The notes under the pieces are model-generated. The model saw only the letters and a list, made by a program, of their open reading frames with translations. It made no database searches and had not been told where the DNA came from. From CAYVCG01 sp964449985 (lineage in GTDB: Bacteria; Bacillota; Clostridia; Lachnospirales; WRAX01), in NCBI GenBank assembly GCA_964449985.1, contig CAYVCG010000034.1, positions 1 to 23,115 of the forward strand: DNA of 23,115 nucleotides, given 5' to 3'. The position numbers and the translations under genes were made by a program. The first letter of the stretch is position 1. Every line of letters starts with the position of its first letter. Of this stretch, positions 1 to 6,788 are shown piece by piece.

Positions 1-662
1 TCTGCAAAATCATGAAAAAAGCCATAATCAAAGCCGCCTACAATATCCATGCATTCTTTGCGATAAAGGATGATAGGAGGCATTAACGCTGTTTTCTCAT
101 ACCATTTTGATGGGTCTGATTTGTTATATTCCTTAGCCTTTTCATGCATTTCTTCTATCGTATCGTATTCTAAATATACTTGTTGCAAATTTGATACATT
201 AGATGAAACGGGCGAAACCCATCCTATATCGTTTGATGAAGTAATACAGCGATATAGGTTTTCTATAGCCTTTGGAGTGACAATAATATCGTTTGACACG
301 ATTGTGCAAAATCTGGATTTCATATGATTAATAGCTATCCAAAATGAATAATTGGCATTAATATTCTTTGTTATACGAATAATTTGTTTGTCATTGTATT
401 CAACAGATTTATAATACTCTAAAACATCTGGTTCTGAACCGCTGTCTATCAAAATAAGTTTAAATGGAATCTCTGTATGCTTTATCAAGCTTTCAACACA
501 ATCCTTTGTCTTTTCAAGGCGGTTATAGGAAATGACGGCGATAGACAAATCTGCCTCATTTTGCGAAAAAGAGACAGCTGCATTACTTCTTGCTTCGAAA
601 ATATTATCGGATTCCTTAGGTGGTTCTATATTATCTGTATTAATCTCAATATAATCGTTCAT
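1..662 (-). CDS. GT2 family glycosyltransferase, 3' end missing at window edge
   Basis: The minus-strand frame is open from an ATG at 662-660 to base 1 (220 residues, no stop), so the C-terminus lies outside the window. The start is supported by a GGGAGG ribosome binding site at 679-674, 11 bases upstream. Residues about 39-50 read LSIAVISYNRLE, the first beta strand of a GT-A fold, followed by LILIDSGSE. SNDIIVTP at about residues 123-130 sits where the DXD-type metal/nucleotide-sugar site is expected, here as S-N-D. Family membership is clear; donor and acceptor are not. The first 38 residues are a charged N-terminal extension before the catalytic fold. The gene overlaps the 3' end of the upstream reductase by 17 bases, which indicates one polysaccharide operon with coupled translation. 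Confidence 0.88.
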   Translation of the reverse strand, partial: MNDYIEINTDNIEPPKESDNIFEARSNAAVSFSQNEADLSIAVISYNRLEKTKDCVESLIKHTEIPFKLILIDSGSEPDVLEYYKSVEYNDKQIIRITKNINANYSFWIAINHMKSRFCTIVSNDIIVTPKAIENLYRCITSSNDIGWVSPVSSNVSNLQQVYLEYDTIEEMHEKAKEYNKSDPSKWYEKTALMPPIILYRKECMDIVGGFDYGFFHDFA

Positions 663-1479
663 TATTTAAAGTACCTCCCATTTCAAAAACCATTTGTTCT
701 ACAGTCGGTATGTTTAATACCGCACAGAGATTTTTTTCGCTACGTAAAGTTCGATCTATTTTAGAGGGATATGACTCTTTAATAGAAAGATTTAAATCAA
801 ATTTTTTATTAATATAATGCAAAAGCTCATATTTGCTTACATCGTCTTGAGCATGAATATGGAATAACCCTTTTTCAAATAGATCGTTATCTATTATTTG
901 CTTACAAACTTGTGTATATCGTTCTGTAGTTATACCATTCCAAAAATGAGTGATATATCCATCTACTGGTTGGCCTACTTTTGATATTGCCCAAGAGACA
1001 AGGCTTGCAAAATGATTCGTCTCCATGCCTATTATACTCGTTCTTAGCACCATGGCATCAGAAGTACATTCCCCCAGAGATTTGCTTTTGCCATAAGCAT
1101 CAAGAGCATCATGTGGGGATGATTCAGTATAAAGCCCATCTAAACCTGAAAATACACAATCGGTTGTTATATGTATCAGATTCATTCCGTGATAGCTGCA
1201 AAATGCCCCTAGTTCCAGCGGAAAAACTGAATTTATTTTTATTGTTTTAAGTAAGTTGGATTCGGCATAGGGCTTAATAACTCCAATACAATTTATAACA
1301 TAATCAAAATTTGTGGGTATAATATCCAGCGGATCGGTTAAAGCATCGAAATGAAGATAGTCGCCTGTTACGTTGTTTCTGCTTGTTACAACAGTGAAAA
1401 AACTTTTGTCATTCATAAAATAATTGCTTACAGCGTGCCCGAGCATACCCGTTGCTCCGAGAATTAATATTTTTTTCAT
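646..1479 (-). CDS. RmlD/WbvR-like SDR sugar-nucleotide reductase
   Basis: This is a 277-residue extended short-chain dehydrogenase of the RmlD-like substrate-binding family. The NAD(P)-binding loop GATGMLG is at residues 8-14, ITTDCVFSG (104-112) matches the RmlD-type TDYVFDG strand, and the catalytic Y-x3-K is Y129-GKS-K133. An in-frame ATG lies 15 bases further upstream, but the start at 1479 is preferred: it gives the ATGA overlap with the stop of the upstream gene and has GGGAG about 9 bases before it, while the upstream ATG would place that GGGAG inside the gene. Paired with a CapE/WbjB-like dehydratase, it most likely reduces a UDP-4-keto-6-deoxy-L-HexNAc, as WbvR does for UDP-L-RhaNAc. 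That assignment is inferred from the pairing and from the length: it lacks the cupin extension of CapF/WbjC. A dTDP-rhamnose role is less likely because no rmlABC genes are seen here. Confidence 0.85.
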   Translation of the reverse strand: MKKILILGATGMLGHAVSNYFMNDKSFFTVVTSRNNVTGDYLHFDALTDPLDIIPTNFDYVINCIGVIKPYAESNLLKTIKINSVFPLELGAFCSYHGMNLIHITTDCVFSGLDGLYTESSPHDALDAYGKSKSLGECTSDAMVLRTSIIGMETNHFASLVSWAISKVGQPVDGYITHFWNGITTERYTQVCKQIIDNDLFEKGLFHIHAQDDVSKYELLHYINKKFDLNLSIKESYPSKIDRTLRSEKNLCAVLNIPTVEQMVFEMGGTLNNERLY

Positions 1480-2513
1480 GCCCCACGCTCCCATAACTTT
1501 AATTCATCTTGAACATAGGAAATGGACAACAATTTTTGTTTGATTTCCTCTATCCCTAACAATGTAGTGTTTTGGGACGTGTATTCTTCTGCGCTGAGAA
1601 TGCCTGTATTTCCTTGCGTGAGGTATTGCTCATAATTGAGGTCACGATCATCCATACTGATTTTGAAATAGTTCTCCAGTTCTATAGAGCGTGCCTTTTC
1701 TTCTTTTGTTACGAGAGTTTCATACTGCTTTTCTCCATGCCTGGAGCCTATAATAATAATTTCGTTATCTGCATCCATTAGCTCTTTTATCGCTTTAGCC
1801 AAGTCAAGCATCGTGCAAGCAGGCGATTTTTGCACAAAAAGGTCACCTTGTTTTGCATTTTCGAAAGCGAATAACACTAGAGAAACAGCTTCCGGCAAAG
1901 ACATTAAAAATCTTGTCATATCCGGATCTGTTACTGTGATTGGTTTCCCTTTTTTTATCTGCTCAAAAAATACCGGAATTACTGAGCCTCTTGATGCCAT
2001 TACATTGCCGTATCTTGTGCAACATAGTATTGAGTTCTCAGGGTTTGTGCTTCTCGCTTTTGCAGTAACCACTTTTTCCATCATTGCTTTTGATATCCCC
2101 ATTGCATTGATAGGATAAGCTGCCTTATCAGTAGATAGGCAAACAATCTTTTTAACATGGTTTCTAATTGCACTTGTTATAACGTTATCTGTTCCCAGTA
2201 TATTTGTTTTTACTGCTTCGAGAGGAAAGAATTCACAAGATGGAACCTGTTTTAGGGCAGAAGCATGAAATACGAAGTCTACGCCATTCATAGCATTTTC
2301 AATGCTTTGAATATCGCGCACATCTCCAACATAAAATTTAAGCCGGCGGTTATTATATTGCTTCCTCATGTCATCTTGTTTTTTTTCGTCCCGTGAAAAT
2401 ATTCGCACTTCGCCGATTTCGCTGTCTTGCAAAAATTTTTGGGTAACGATATTTCCAAATGAACCCGTACCACCGGTTATTAATAAAGTCTTATCTTTAA
2501 AATTATCTAACAT
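1476..2513 (-). CDS. CapE/WbjB-like UDP-GlcNAc 4,6-dehydratase (5-epimerase)
   Basis: This is a 345-residue soluble polysaccharide-biosynthesis SDR (FlaA1/CapD superfamily). It has the nucleotide loop GGTGSFG (14-20), the STDKAAYP block (127-134) carrying the catalytic Asp-Lys pair, and M138-x3-K142 where most SDRs have Tyr-x3-Lys. The Met at that position and the length fit the CapE/WbjB subgroup, which turns UDP-GlcNAc into a UDP-2-acetamido-2,6-dideoxy-4-keto-L-hexose by 4,6-dehydration with C5 inversion. The ATG at 2513 has AGGTG about 7 bases upstream. It is the first gene of the operon; the next gene starts within its stop codon (ATGA). The product is the branch point for L-FucNAc, L-RhaNAc or L-QuiNAc. 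The RmlD-like neighbour favours L-RhaNAc; which sugar is actually made depends on genes beyond the window. Confidence 0.9.
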   Translation of the reverse strand: MLDNFKDKTLLITGGTGSFGNIVTQKFLQDSEIGEVRIFSRDEKKQDDMRKQYNNRRLKFYVGDVRDIQSIENAMNGVDFVFHASALKQVPSCEFFPLEAVKTNILGTDNVITSAIRNHVKKIVCLSTDKAAYPINAMGISKAMMEKVVTAKARSTNPENSILCCTRYGNVMASRGSVIPVFFEQIKKGKPITVTDPDMTRFLMSLPEAVSLVLFAFENAKQGDLFVQKSPACTMLDLAKAIKELMDADNEIIIIGSRHGEKQYETLVTKEEKARSIELENYFKISMDDRDLNYEQYLTQGNTGILSAEEYTSQNTTLLGIEEIKQKLLSISYVQDELKLWERGA

Positions 2514-2636
2514 TGTTATACACCTACATATTATTTATATATAAAACATCTCTCTTAGATAATAATATGAACAACCTATCCATATGGTTCATAATAGACT
2601 GTGTTTCGAGAATAAAACTTGTATTAATAAATGCAT

Positions 2637-2676
2637 AAAGGACATGGACCTGTTTAACACAGATACCATGCCCTTT
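2637..2676 (-). terminator. Hairpin after the 89-aa gene
   Basis: AAAGG-CATGG (from 2637) pairs with CCATG-CCTTT (ending 2676), with a short inner CTGT/ACAG extension and a loop of about five bases. The one internal mismatch is A-C on plus but G-U on minus, so the structure is better as minus-strand RNA. That matches a terminator for the small gene ending at 2702. The following U tract is poor, so termination may be weak; it also separates that gene from the polysaccharide operon downstream. Confidence 0.6.
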
Positions 2677-2701
2677 AAAATTGTGCCTTGTTAGCAGTTT
2701 A

Positions 2702-2971
2702 TTACATTCCCATCATTTTTAGGAGCTTTTCATACTTTGAGCGCTCTTGATCGCTCATGCCATCCAGCATAGCTTTAATCATAAAGGCTTGTTCCTGCTT
2801 GCTTAACTCTTTTCCTTTTGGCATTGATTGTCGGGCTTCCATAAGAATGGATATAGCCTCCATCATGTTTTTTCCTTCAAGTTTTGACATGACAGAGCTT
2901 AAAAACTCCTTGCGTTCGGTTTCTAAATTTTCAAATACTGGTGAACTTAATATATCATTAATGTTTGGCAT
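2702..2971 (-). CDS. Small helical protein of unknown function (89 aa)
   Basis: This is an 89-residue charged, probably all-helical protein. It begins MPNINDILSSPVFENL and ends with the Met-rich motif KLLKMMGM. No signal peptide, membrane span or catalytic motif is visible, and no named family is recognised. The start at 2971 has a strong ribosome binding site (AAAGGAGG, about 7 bases from ATG). It lies only 16 bases after the stop of the 194-aa gene, so the two form a transcription unit that ends at the hairpin 2637-2676. Both proteins are helical and Met-rich at their ends, and a Met/Gly-rich 53-aa protein lies just upstream; a shared structural or partner role is possible but is inference only. 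Confidence 0.75.
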   Translation of the reverse strand: MPNINDILSSPVFENLETERKEFLSSVMSKLEGKNMMEAISILMEARQSMPKGKELSKQEQAFMIKAMLDGMSDQERSKYEKLLKMMGM

Positions 2972-2987
2972 ATTTGCCTCCTTTATT

Positions 2988-3572
2988 TTAAAACGGGCAT
3001 GAGCTTAATAAATTCCTTATATCCATAATCTTTAACATCGAATCGAGCATTCTTCTATTTGAGTCACTTAAATACGGCCGCATACATTGAAGAATAGCCC
3101 TTCGAAAATCACCTCCGGAGCCTGTCTGTATAGAGCTGACAGCATTTCCATATGCATCCAATAATCTTTGTATTTCAATAAGCTTAATAAAGATTGCAAG
3201 ATTTCGCCTGTATTTAAATTCTAAGTAGGGCAATGCTGCTTTTATAGATTGGAGTGCTGGAGTGTCTGTGAAGCTATTGAAATAATCAGGGGAAAAGCCT
3301 TGAGCGCTAATGCTTCTTGTATCATCGTTTTGGCTGATTCTTTCAAAATTATTGCTTTCTTCATTTTTGTCTTCTACGGGTTCGGTTCTCGTCATTATTT
3401 CTTTAAATTTCGTTGCCATTTCGTATGCTTTTTTTATCTTTTCTATATCCATAGCATCCTGTTCTTTCTCGCCTTCAGGTGAAGAACCTTCCTTCATAAA
3501 CTCTGCCATATATTTAGCTTTTTCCAGCATCTTAATCATATCGAAGGAATCGGTATTGTTCATTGTCTCCAT
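2988..3572 (-). CDS. Hypothetical helical protein (194 aa)
   Basis: This is a 194-residue protein of unrecognised function. The frame stays open further upstream, but ATG 3572 is chosen because AAAGGAA lies about 7 bases before it and the upstream extension has no ribosome binding site. Residues 1-55 are charged and helical (DMIKMLEKAKYMAEFMKEG, then KIKKAYEMATKFKEIM). Residues about 60-95 form a low-complexity linker. The C-terminal half, from ALQSIKAALPYLEFKYRRN to the end, looks like a compact helical domain with alternating basic and hydrophobic segments. No signal peptide or membrane span is seen. It is followed after 16 bases by the 89-aa gene and is probably co-transcribed with it. A regulatory or spore-structural role cannot be told from the sequence. 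Confidence 0.75.
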   Translation of the reverse strand: METMNNTDSFDMIKMLEKAKYMAEFMKEGSSPEGEKEQDAMDIEKIKKAYEMATKFKEIMTRTEPVEDKNEESNNFERISQNDDTRSISAQGFSPDYFNSFTDTPALQSIKAALPYLEFKYRRNLAIFIKLIEIQRLLDAYGNAVSSIQTGSGGDFRRAILQCMRPYLSDSNRRMLDSMLKIMDIRNLLSSCPF

Positions 3573-3672
3573 AAAAAGTTCCTTTCTTAGAAAATAACAA
3601 GTTATAATATATTTATGCTGGCTAAGAACGTAACATTCTTTAGCTCTTATTACAAAGCTTTGAATAAAAATA

Positions 3673-3699
3673 AATCCCCCATGCAAATCATAGGGGATT
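3673..3699 (-). terminator. Terminator after the Met/Gly-rich gene
   Basis: AATCCCC (3673-3679) pairs with GGGGATT (3693-3699), with an inner ATG/CAT pairing. The single mismatch is a U-G wobble on minus-strand RNA, and on that strand the hairpin is followed by TTATTTTTATT. A second inverted repeat, ACCCTC (3714-3719) with GAGGGT (3735-3740), lies between it and the stop codon at 3781. The pair therefore forms the 3' end of the 53-aa gene's transcript and insulates it from the 194-aa gene. Confidence 0.7.
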
Positions 3700-3780
3700 G
3701 AATAATTATTATTACCCTCGAAAATATTGCCTAGGAGGGTCTACTTAATTTTAGCCTTAACAAAGCTCGATTCGTATATG

Positions 3781-3942
3781 TTATTTTGCTTCACACATTC
3801 CAAAACCGCCGCCGGGCATCATCATCATCATTAACAACAACATCATCATATTGTTCTCGCCTGCTACGGCACCGCCACCGCCGCCCATAAGCATCATTAA
3901 CATAAGCATAGACATCATATTGCCTCCGCCAAAACCTGCCAT
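3781..3942 (-). CDS. Met/Gly-rich hydrophobic small protein (53 aa)
   Basis: This 53-residue protein has 17 Met and 14 Gly. Layout: a Gly-rich N-terminus (MAGFGGGN), a Met/Leu block (residues 9-19), five Gly (20-24), a short AVAGENN linker, a second Met/Leu block (32-42) ending in five Met, then PGGGFGMCEAK with a single Cys near the end. The start at 3942 is chosen because AAGGAGG lies about 8 bases upstream; the frame continues 19 codons upstream without one. Composition this extreme over a defined gene with its own ribosome binding site, a TATAAT -10 box and a downstream terminator argues for a real product. Two short Met/Leu hydrophobic segments around a Gly hinge could be membrane-active, self-assembling or soft-metal (Cu+) binding. 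No family is recognised. Confidence 0.7.
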   Translation of the reverse strand: MAGFGGGNMMSMLMLMMLMGGGGGAVAGENNMMMLLLMMMMMPGGGFGMCEAK

Positions 3943-3973
3943 ATTAAGTCCTCCTTGTTTTTTTCTTGACTTA

Positions 3974-4002
3974 ATTATATTGTATGATACACAAGACAAA
4001 AG
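3974..4002 (-). promoter_or_regulatory. Sigma-A-like promoter of the Met/Gly-rich gene
   Basis: A perfect -10 box TATAAT (3979-3974 on minus) lies about 30 bases upstream of the start at 3942; the -35 region (about 3997-4002) is poor. An 11-bp palindrome TGTATGATACA (3981-3991) sits in the spacer directly beside the -10 box, where a repressor could block polymerase. Confidence 0.5.
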
Positions 4003-4089
4003 ATGACGGATTTTTAAAAAAAATAATAGGACTGGTCATAAAATGTCGGACAACTTTTGTTTATTATAAAATTTTTTTTGCCAAACCTA

Positions 4090-4118
4090 TTTAAATTGCA
4101 GCAATTTAATGATACAAT
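4090..4118 (+). promoter_or_regulatory. Promoter with overlapping palindromic operator
   Basis: The -10 box TACAAT (4113-4118) and a weak -35 TTTAAA (4090-4095) are spaced 17 bases. They are overlain by the near-perfect palindrome TTAAATTGCAGCAATTTAA (4091-4109; 9-bp arms around one base). Polymerase and a dimeric regulator would compete for this site. It drives the 169-aa membrane protein at 4152. Confidence 0.5.
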
Positions 4119-4151
4119 GGTCTTGCTTAAATTTCAAAGGGGGAGATATGT

Positions 4152-4661
4152 ATGAATTTTTCAGCCTTGTTAACAACTCAGCCGCCGATGGGCGCTACAG
4201 ACATTATTATCCTTGCGTTTATTATTCTTGCCGTTGTTTTAGGAACGTTGTATTTTCTAAATAGATGGGCCACCAAAAAAACTATGGGGCAACAAGAAAT
4301 TATAGATAAGAATAAGCAAGTTATAAGCATTTATGTTATTGATAAAAAGAAGGATTTGGCCAAAAATATTAATCTGCCGAAGGTGTTTTTTGAAAACTTG
4401 CCGAAGCTATATAAGGTTATGAAAATGAACTTTGTTCAGGCGAAAGTCGGGCCCCAAATTATGACGTTTATTTGTGATAAACGGGTTTTTAATGCTATGC
4501 CTGTGAAAAAGAATGTTAAGGTTGATGTTGCCGGTTTATATATCGTATCTATCAAAGGCATGAAATCAGAATACGAGCTAAAACAAATAAGAAAAGAAAA
4601 GAAAGCTCGTGAAAAAGAGGCTAAAAAGCAAGAAAAGAAAGCTATAAAGAATAATAAATAA
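4152..4661 (+). CDS. Single-pass membrane protein of unknown function
   Basis: This is a 169-residue protein with one N-terminal membrane segment (residues about 17-38), a soluble domain (about 45-135) of alternating beta-strand-like stretches, and a Lys/Glu-rich tail (about 140-169) with strong positive charge. It is not a cleavable signal: there is no A-x-A site and the span is followed by basic residues, so the domain should face the cytoplasm. The start at 4152 has AAAGGGGGAG about 6 bases upstream; an ATG four bases earlier is in another frame. The layout (short N-terminal anchor, basic tail) resembles YajC-like accessory proteins only in outline, and no family is recognised. It is monocistronic, between a palindrome-covered promoter and the terminator at 4676-4713. 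Confidence 0.8.
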   Translation: MNFSALLTTQPPMGATDIIILAFIILAVVLGTLYFLNRWATKKTMGQQEIIDKNKQVISIYVIDKKKDLAKNINLPKVFFENLPKLYKVMKMNFVQAKVGPQIMTFICDKRVFNAMPVKKNVKVDVAGLYIVSIKGMKSEYELKQIRKEKKAREKEAKKQEKKAIKNNK

Positions 4662-4675
4662 ACCATATTAAACCC

Positions 4676-4713
4676 AAAAGGCTTTCGAGGTTAAAACCTA
4701 TCGGAAGCCTTTT
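4676..4713 (+). terminator. Intrinsic terminator after the 169-aa gene
   Basis: AAAAGGCTT (4676-4684) pairs with AAGCCTTTT (4705-4713), continued inward by CGA/TCG with one wobble pair and a GG/CC closing pair around TTAAAA. The stem ends in a T run on the plus strand and separates this gene from gpsA. Confidence 0.8.
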
Positions 4714-4753
4714 ATAAAGAATTTTTGACTAAACAAAACGGAGGTTTAAATTC

Positions 4754-5773
4754 ATGAATATAACAGTAATCAGTCTTGGAGGGTGGGGGATGGCTCTCTC
4801 TGTTCTTTTGCATAACAACGGCCATAAGGTCACAATCTGGGGAAGATCAAAGGAAAAAACAGAGCATGTTTCAAAAGCAAGAGAGCATAAGGAATATTTA
4901 CCCGGAGTAAAACTTCATGAGGATATAACAATAACATCTTCTATTGAAGAAGCATGTAAAGATACAGAAGTTTTTATATCAACAACACCGTCCAATGGTC
5001 TTCGCGAAGTAATGGAAAGATTTAAACCTTTTATAAAAAAGGATTCAATAGTTGTTAACGGAGCAAAAGGCTTTGAAGAGAAAACACTGCTTCGTCTTTC
5101 CCAAGTTATTGAGCAGACGCTTCCGCACTGCAATGTTGCTGCCTTTTCCGGACCCGGCCATGCAGAGGAGGTTGCTAGGGGATTGCCAACGACATATGTT
5201 GTCTCATCAAAAGATGAAGCTGTTTCAAAATATCTTCAAAACATATTTATGAGCCCGGTCTTTCGGGTATACACAAATCCGGATATTGTTGGAGTGGAGC
5301 TTGGAGGTGCGCTTAAAAACGTTATTGCTCTTGCTGCAGGTATGTCTGATGGTATGGGATATGGTGACAATGCAAAAGCCGCATTAATGACAAGAGGCAT
5401 TTCGGAAATAACACGGCTTGGAAAAGCAATGGGCGCTGATGAACAAACATTTGGCGGGCTTACAGGAATAGGAGACCTTATTGTAACTTGCACAAGTATG
5501 CATAGCCGCAACAGACGAGCGGGTATATTGCTTGGGCAGGGAAAGTCGCTCCAAGAGACTTTGGATGAGGTGCATATGGTTGTCGAAGGCGTTTTGACTG
5601 CGCAAGCTGCTTATGATTTAAGCCGGAAGTACAACGTTGATATGCCTATAACAACAGAAATACACAAAACGCTTTTTGCAGGTGAAAATCCCAAAAAAGC
5701 AGTAAACAATCTTATGCAAAGAGATAGAACAGAAGAACACATTATATCTCGATTTCAAAAGCATAGCTTTTAA
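4754..5773 (+). CDS. gpsA: Glycerol-3-phosphate dehydrogenase [NAD(P)+]
   Basis: This is a full-length 339-residue GpsA, the cytosolic enzyme that reduces dihydroxyacetone phosphate to sn-glycerol 3-phosphate for phospholipid (and lipoteichoic acid) synthesis. Visible family motifs are the N-terminal dinucleotide-binding loop, VNGAKGFE, FSGPGHAEEVARGLPTT, the catalytic Lys segment GALKNVIALAAGMSDGMGYG, and GGLTGIGDLIVTCTSMHSRN. The loop reads SLGGWGMA where GAGSWGTA is usual, so the first Gly is Ser. Start: CGGAGG about 10 bases before ATG. No promoter fits in the 40 bp after the preceding terminator, so expression may depend on partial readthrough. The usual neighbours plsY and der are absent on this side. 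Confidence 0.95.
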   Translation: MNITVISLGGWGMALSVLLHNNGHKVTIWGRSKEKTEHVSKAREHKEYLPGVKLHEDITITSSIEEACKDTEVFISTTPSNGLREVMERFKPFIKKDSIVVNGAKGFEEKTLLRLSQVIEQTLPHCNVAAFSGPGHAEEVARGLPTTYVVSSKDEAVSKYLQNIFMSPVFRVYTNPDIVGVELGGALKNVIALAAGMSDGMGYGDNAKAALMTRGISEITRLGKAMGADEQTFGGLTGIGDLIVTCTSMHSRNRRAGILLGQGKSLQETLDEVHMVVEGVLTAQAAYDLSRKYNVDMPITTEIHKTLFAGENPKKAVNNLMQRDRTEEHIISRFQKHSF

Positions 5774-5855
5774 ACTTTATGATTCTTTATTCGTATAATT
5801 TGAGAATGTTTTATAAATTAAATTTAACATATAATTTCTGAAAGGATTGATTGTA

Positions 5856-6788
5856 ATGCAGCTTACTGTCGAAGGCATAAACAAGAGTTTTGGGCAAAAA
5901 AAAGTGCTCAAAGATATCTCATTTACTGCCAAGAGTGGATTTGCCCTCGGTCTTTTGGGGCGTAACGGCTCTGGCAAGACAACAACCATAAGAATAATTA
6001 TGGATATATTTGAGCCGGACAGCGGTAATGTTACTATTGATGGCATATCTAATAGGAAATCCACTGTCAAAATAGGTTATCTCCCGGAAGAACGCGGTTT
6101 GTATCCAAAGAGAAATATTTTGGAACAGATGGTTTATTTCGGAGAATTAAAAGGGATGAAACCTAAAGATGCAAAGGAATCGGCTGAAAGGTTGCTAAAA
6201 AAGCTTAATGCTGAAGAGTATTTAAAAAAGCGTTTGGATACGTTGTCCAAAGGAAATCAGCAAAAAATTCAGCTTGCTATCGCATTAATAAATAATCCAG
6301 ACATAATCGTTTTAGATGAGCCTTTTTCTGGGCTTGATCCTGTTAACGCAAAGATTCTTAAGGATATCGTTTCCGATCTTGTTCGAGAAAACAAAGTAGT
6401 TTTGTTCTCAAGCCATCAGATGTCCAATGTTGAGGAATTTTGTGATGATATTTGCATAATAAATAATGGGACAATTGTGCTTTCCGGTAGTCTAAGATCT
6501 ATTAAAAAGACTTATCCCAGAAACAAGGTGTTGCTTGTTCCAGAGAATGAAAAGATGGACGAGCTTGCGGCATTTCTTGCCAAAAGTGGCGAACTAAAAA
6601 CGATTGTTTCATCAATAGAAAAATCAAAAAAAGGGTGCATAATAACTTTAACGCATGAAGAAGCAAAGTCATCTTTTATGCATTTCGTTGCCGGATCTGA
6701 TATAAGCATTGATTCATTTTCTATTATGGAGCCAACTTTGGAGGAAATCTTTGTAGAAAAGGCGGGTGATATTGATGCGGCAGTTTAA
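5856..6788 (+). CDS. ABC transporter ATP-binding protein (NatA/YhaQ type)
   Basis: This 310-residue cytoplasmic ATPase has Walker A GRNGSGKT (35-42), the signature LSKGNQQK (130-137), Walker B IIVLDEP (150-156) and the switch His at 187. LSKGN in place of LSGGQ is typical of the NatA/YhaQ branch, as is the roughly 90-residue C-terminal extension (DUF4162-like) after the ATPase core. ATG 5856 is preferred, 9 bases after AAAGGA; an in-frame TTG at 5847 lies against that site. Two TATAAT boxes (5794-5799, 5830-5835) lie upstream, either of which could be the -10. The gene overlaps the permease by 14 bases, so the two form one exporter. Substrate is unknown: relatives export Na+, peptides or antimicrobials. 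Confidence 0.93.
   Translation: MQLTVEGINKSFGQKKVLKDISFTAKSGFALGLLGRNGSGKTTTIRIIMDIFEPDSGNVTIDGISNRKSTVKIGYLPEERGLYPKRNILEQMVYFGELKGMKPKDAKESAERLLKKLNAEEYLKKRLDTLSKGNQQKIQLAIALINNPDIIVLDEPFSGLDPVNAKILKDIVSDLVRENKVVLFSSHQMSNVEEFCDDICIINNGTIVLSGSLRSIKKTYPRNKVLLVPENEKMDELAAFLAKSGELKTIVSSIEKSKKGCIITLTHEEAKSSFMHFVAGSDISIDSFSIMEPTLEEIFVEKAGDIDAAV

Noticed and set aside
70..764. Plus-strand frames at 70-327 and 477-764
   Set aside because: They oppose the GT2 glycosyltransferase and reductase, whose motifs are clear on minus; Cys/Phe/Ile-rich products typical of shadows.
3817..3849. CAT trinucleotide repeats as a phase-variable microsatellite
   Set aside because: They are in-frame ATG codons of the Met-rich gene; whole-unit slippage would only change Met number, and the runs (five and three units) are short.
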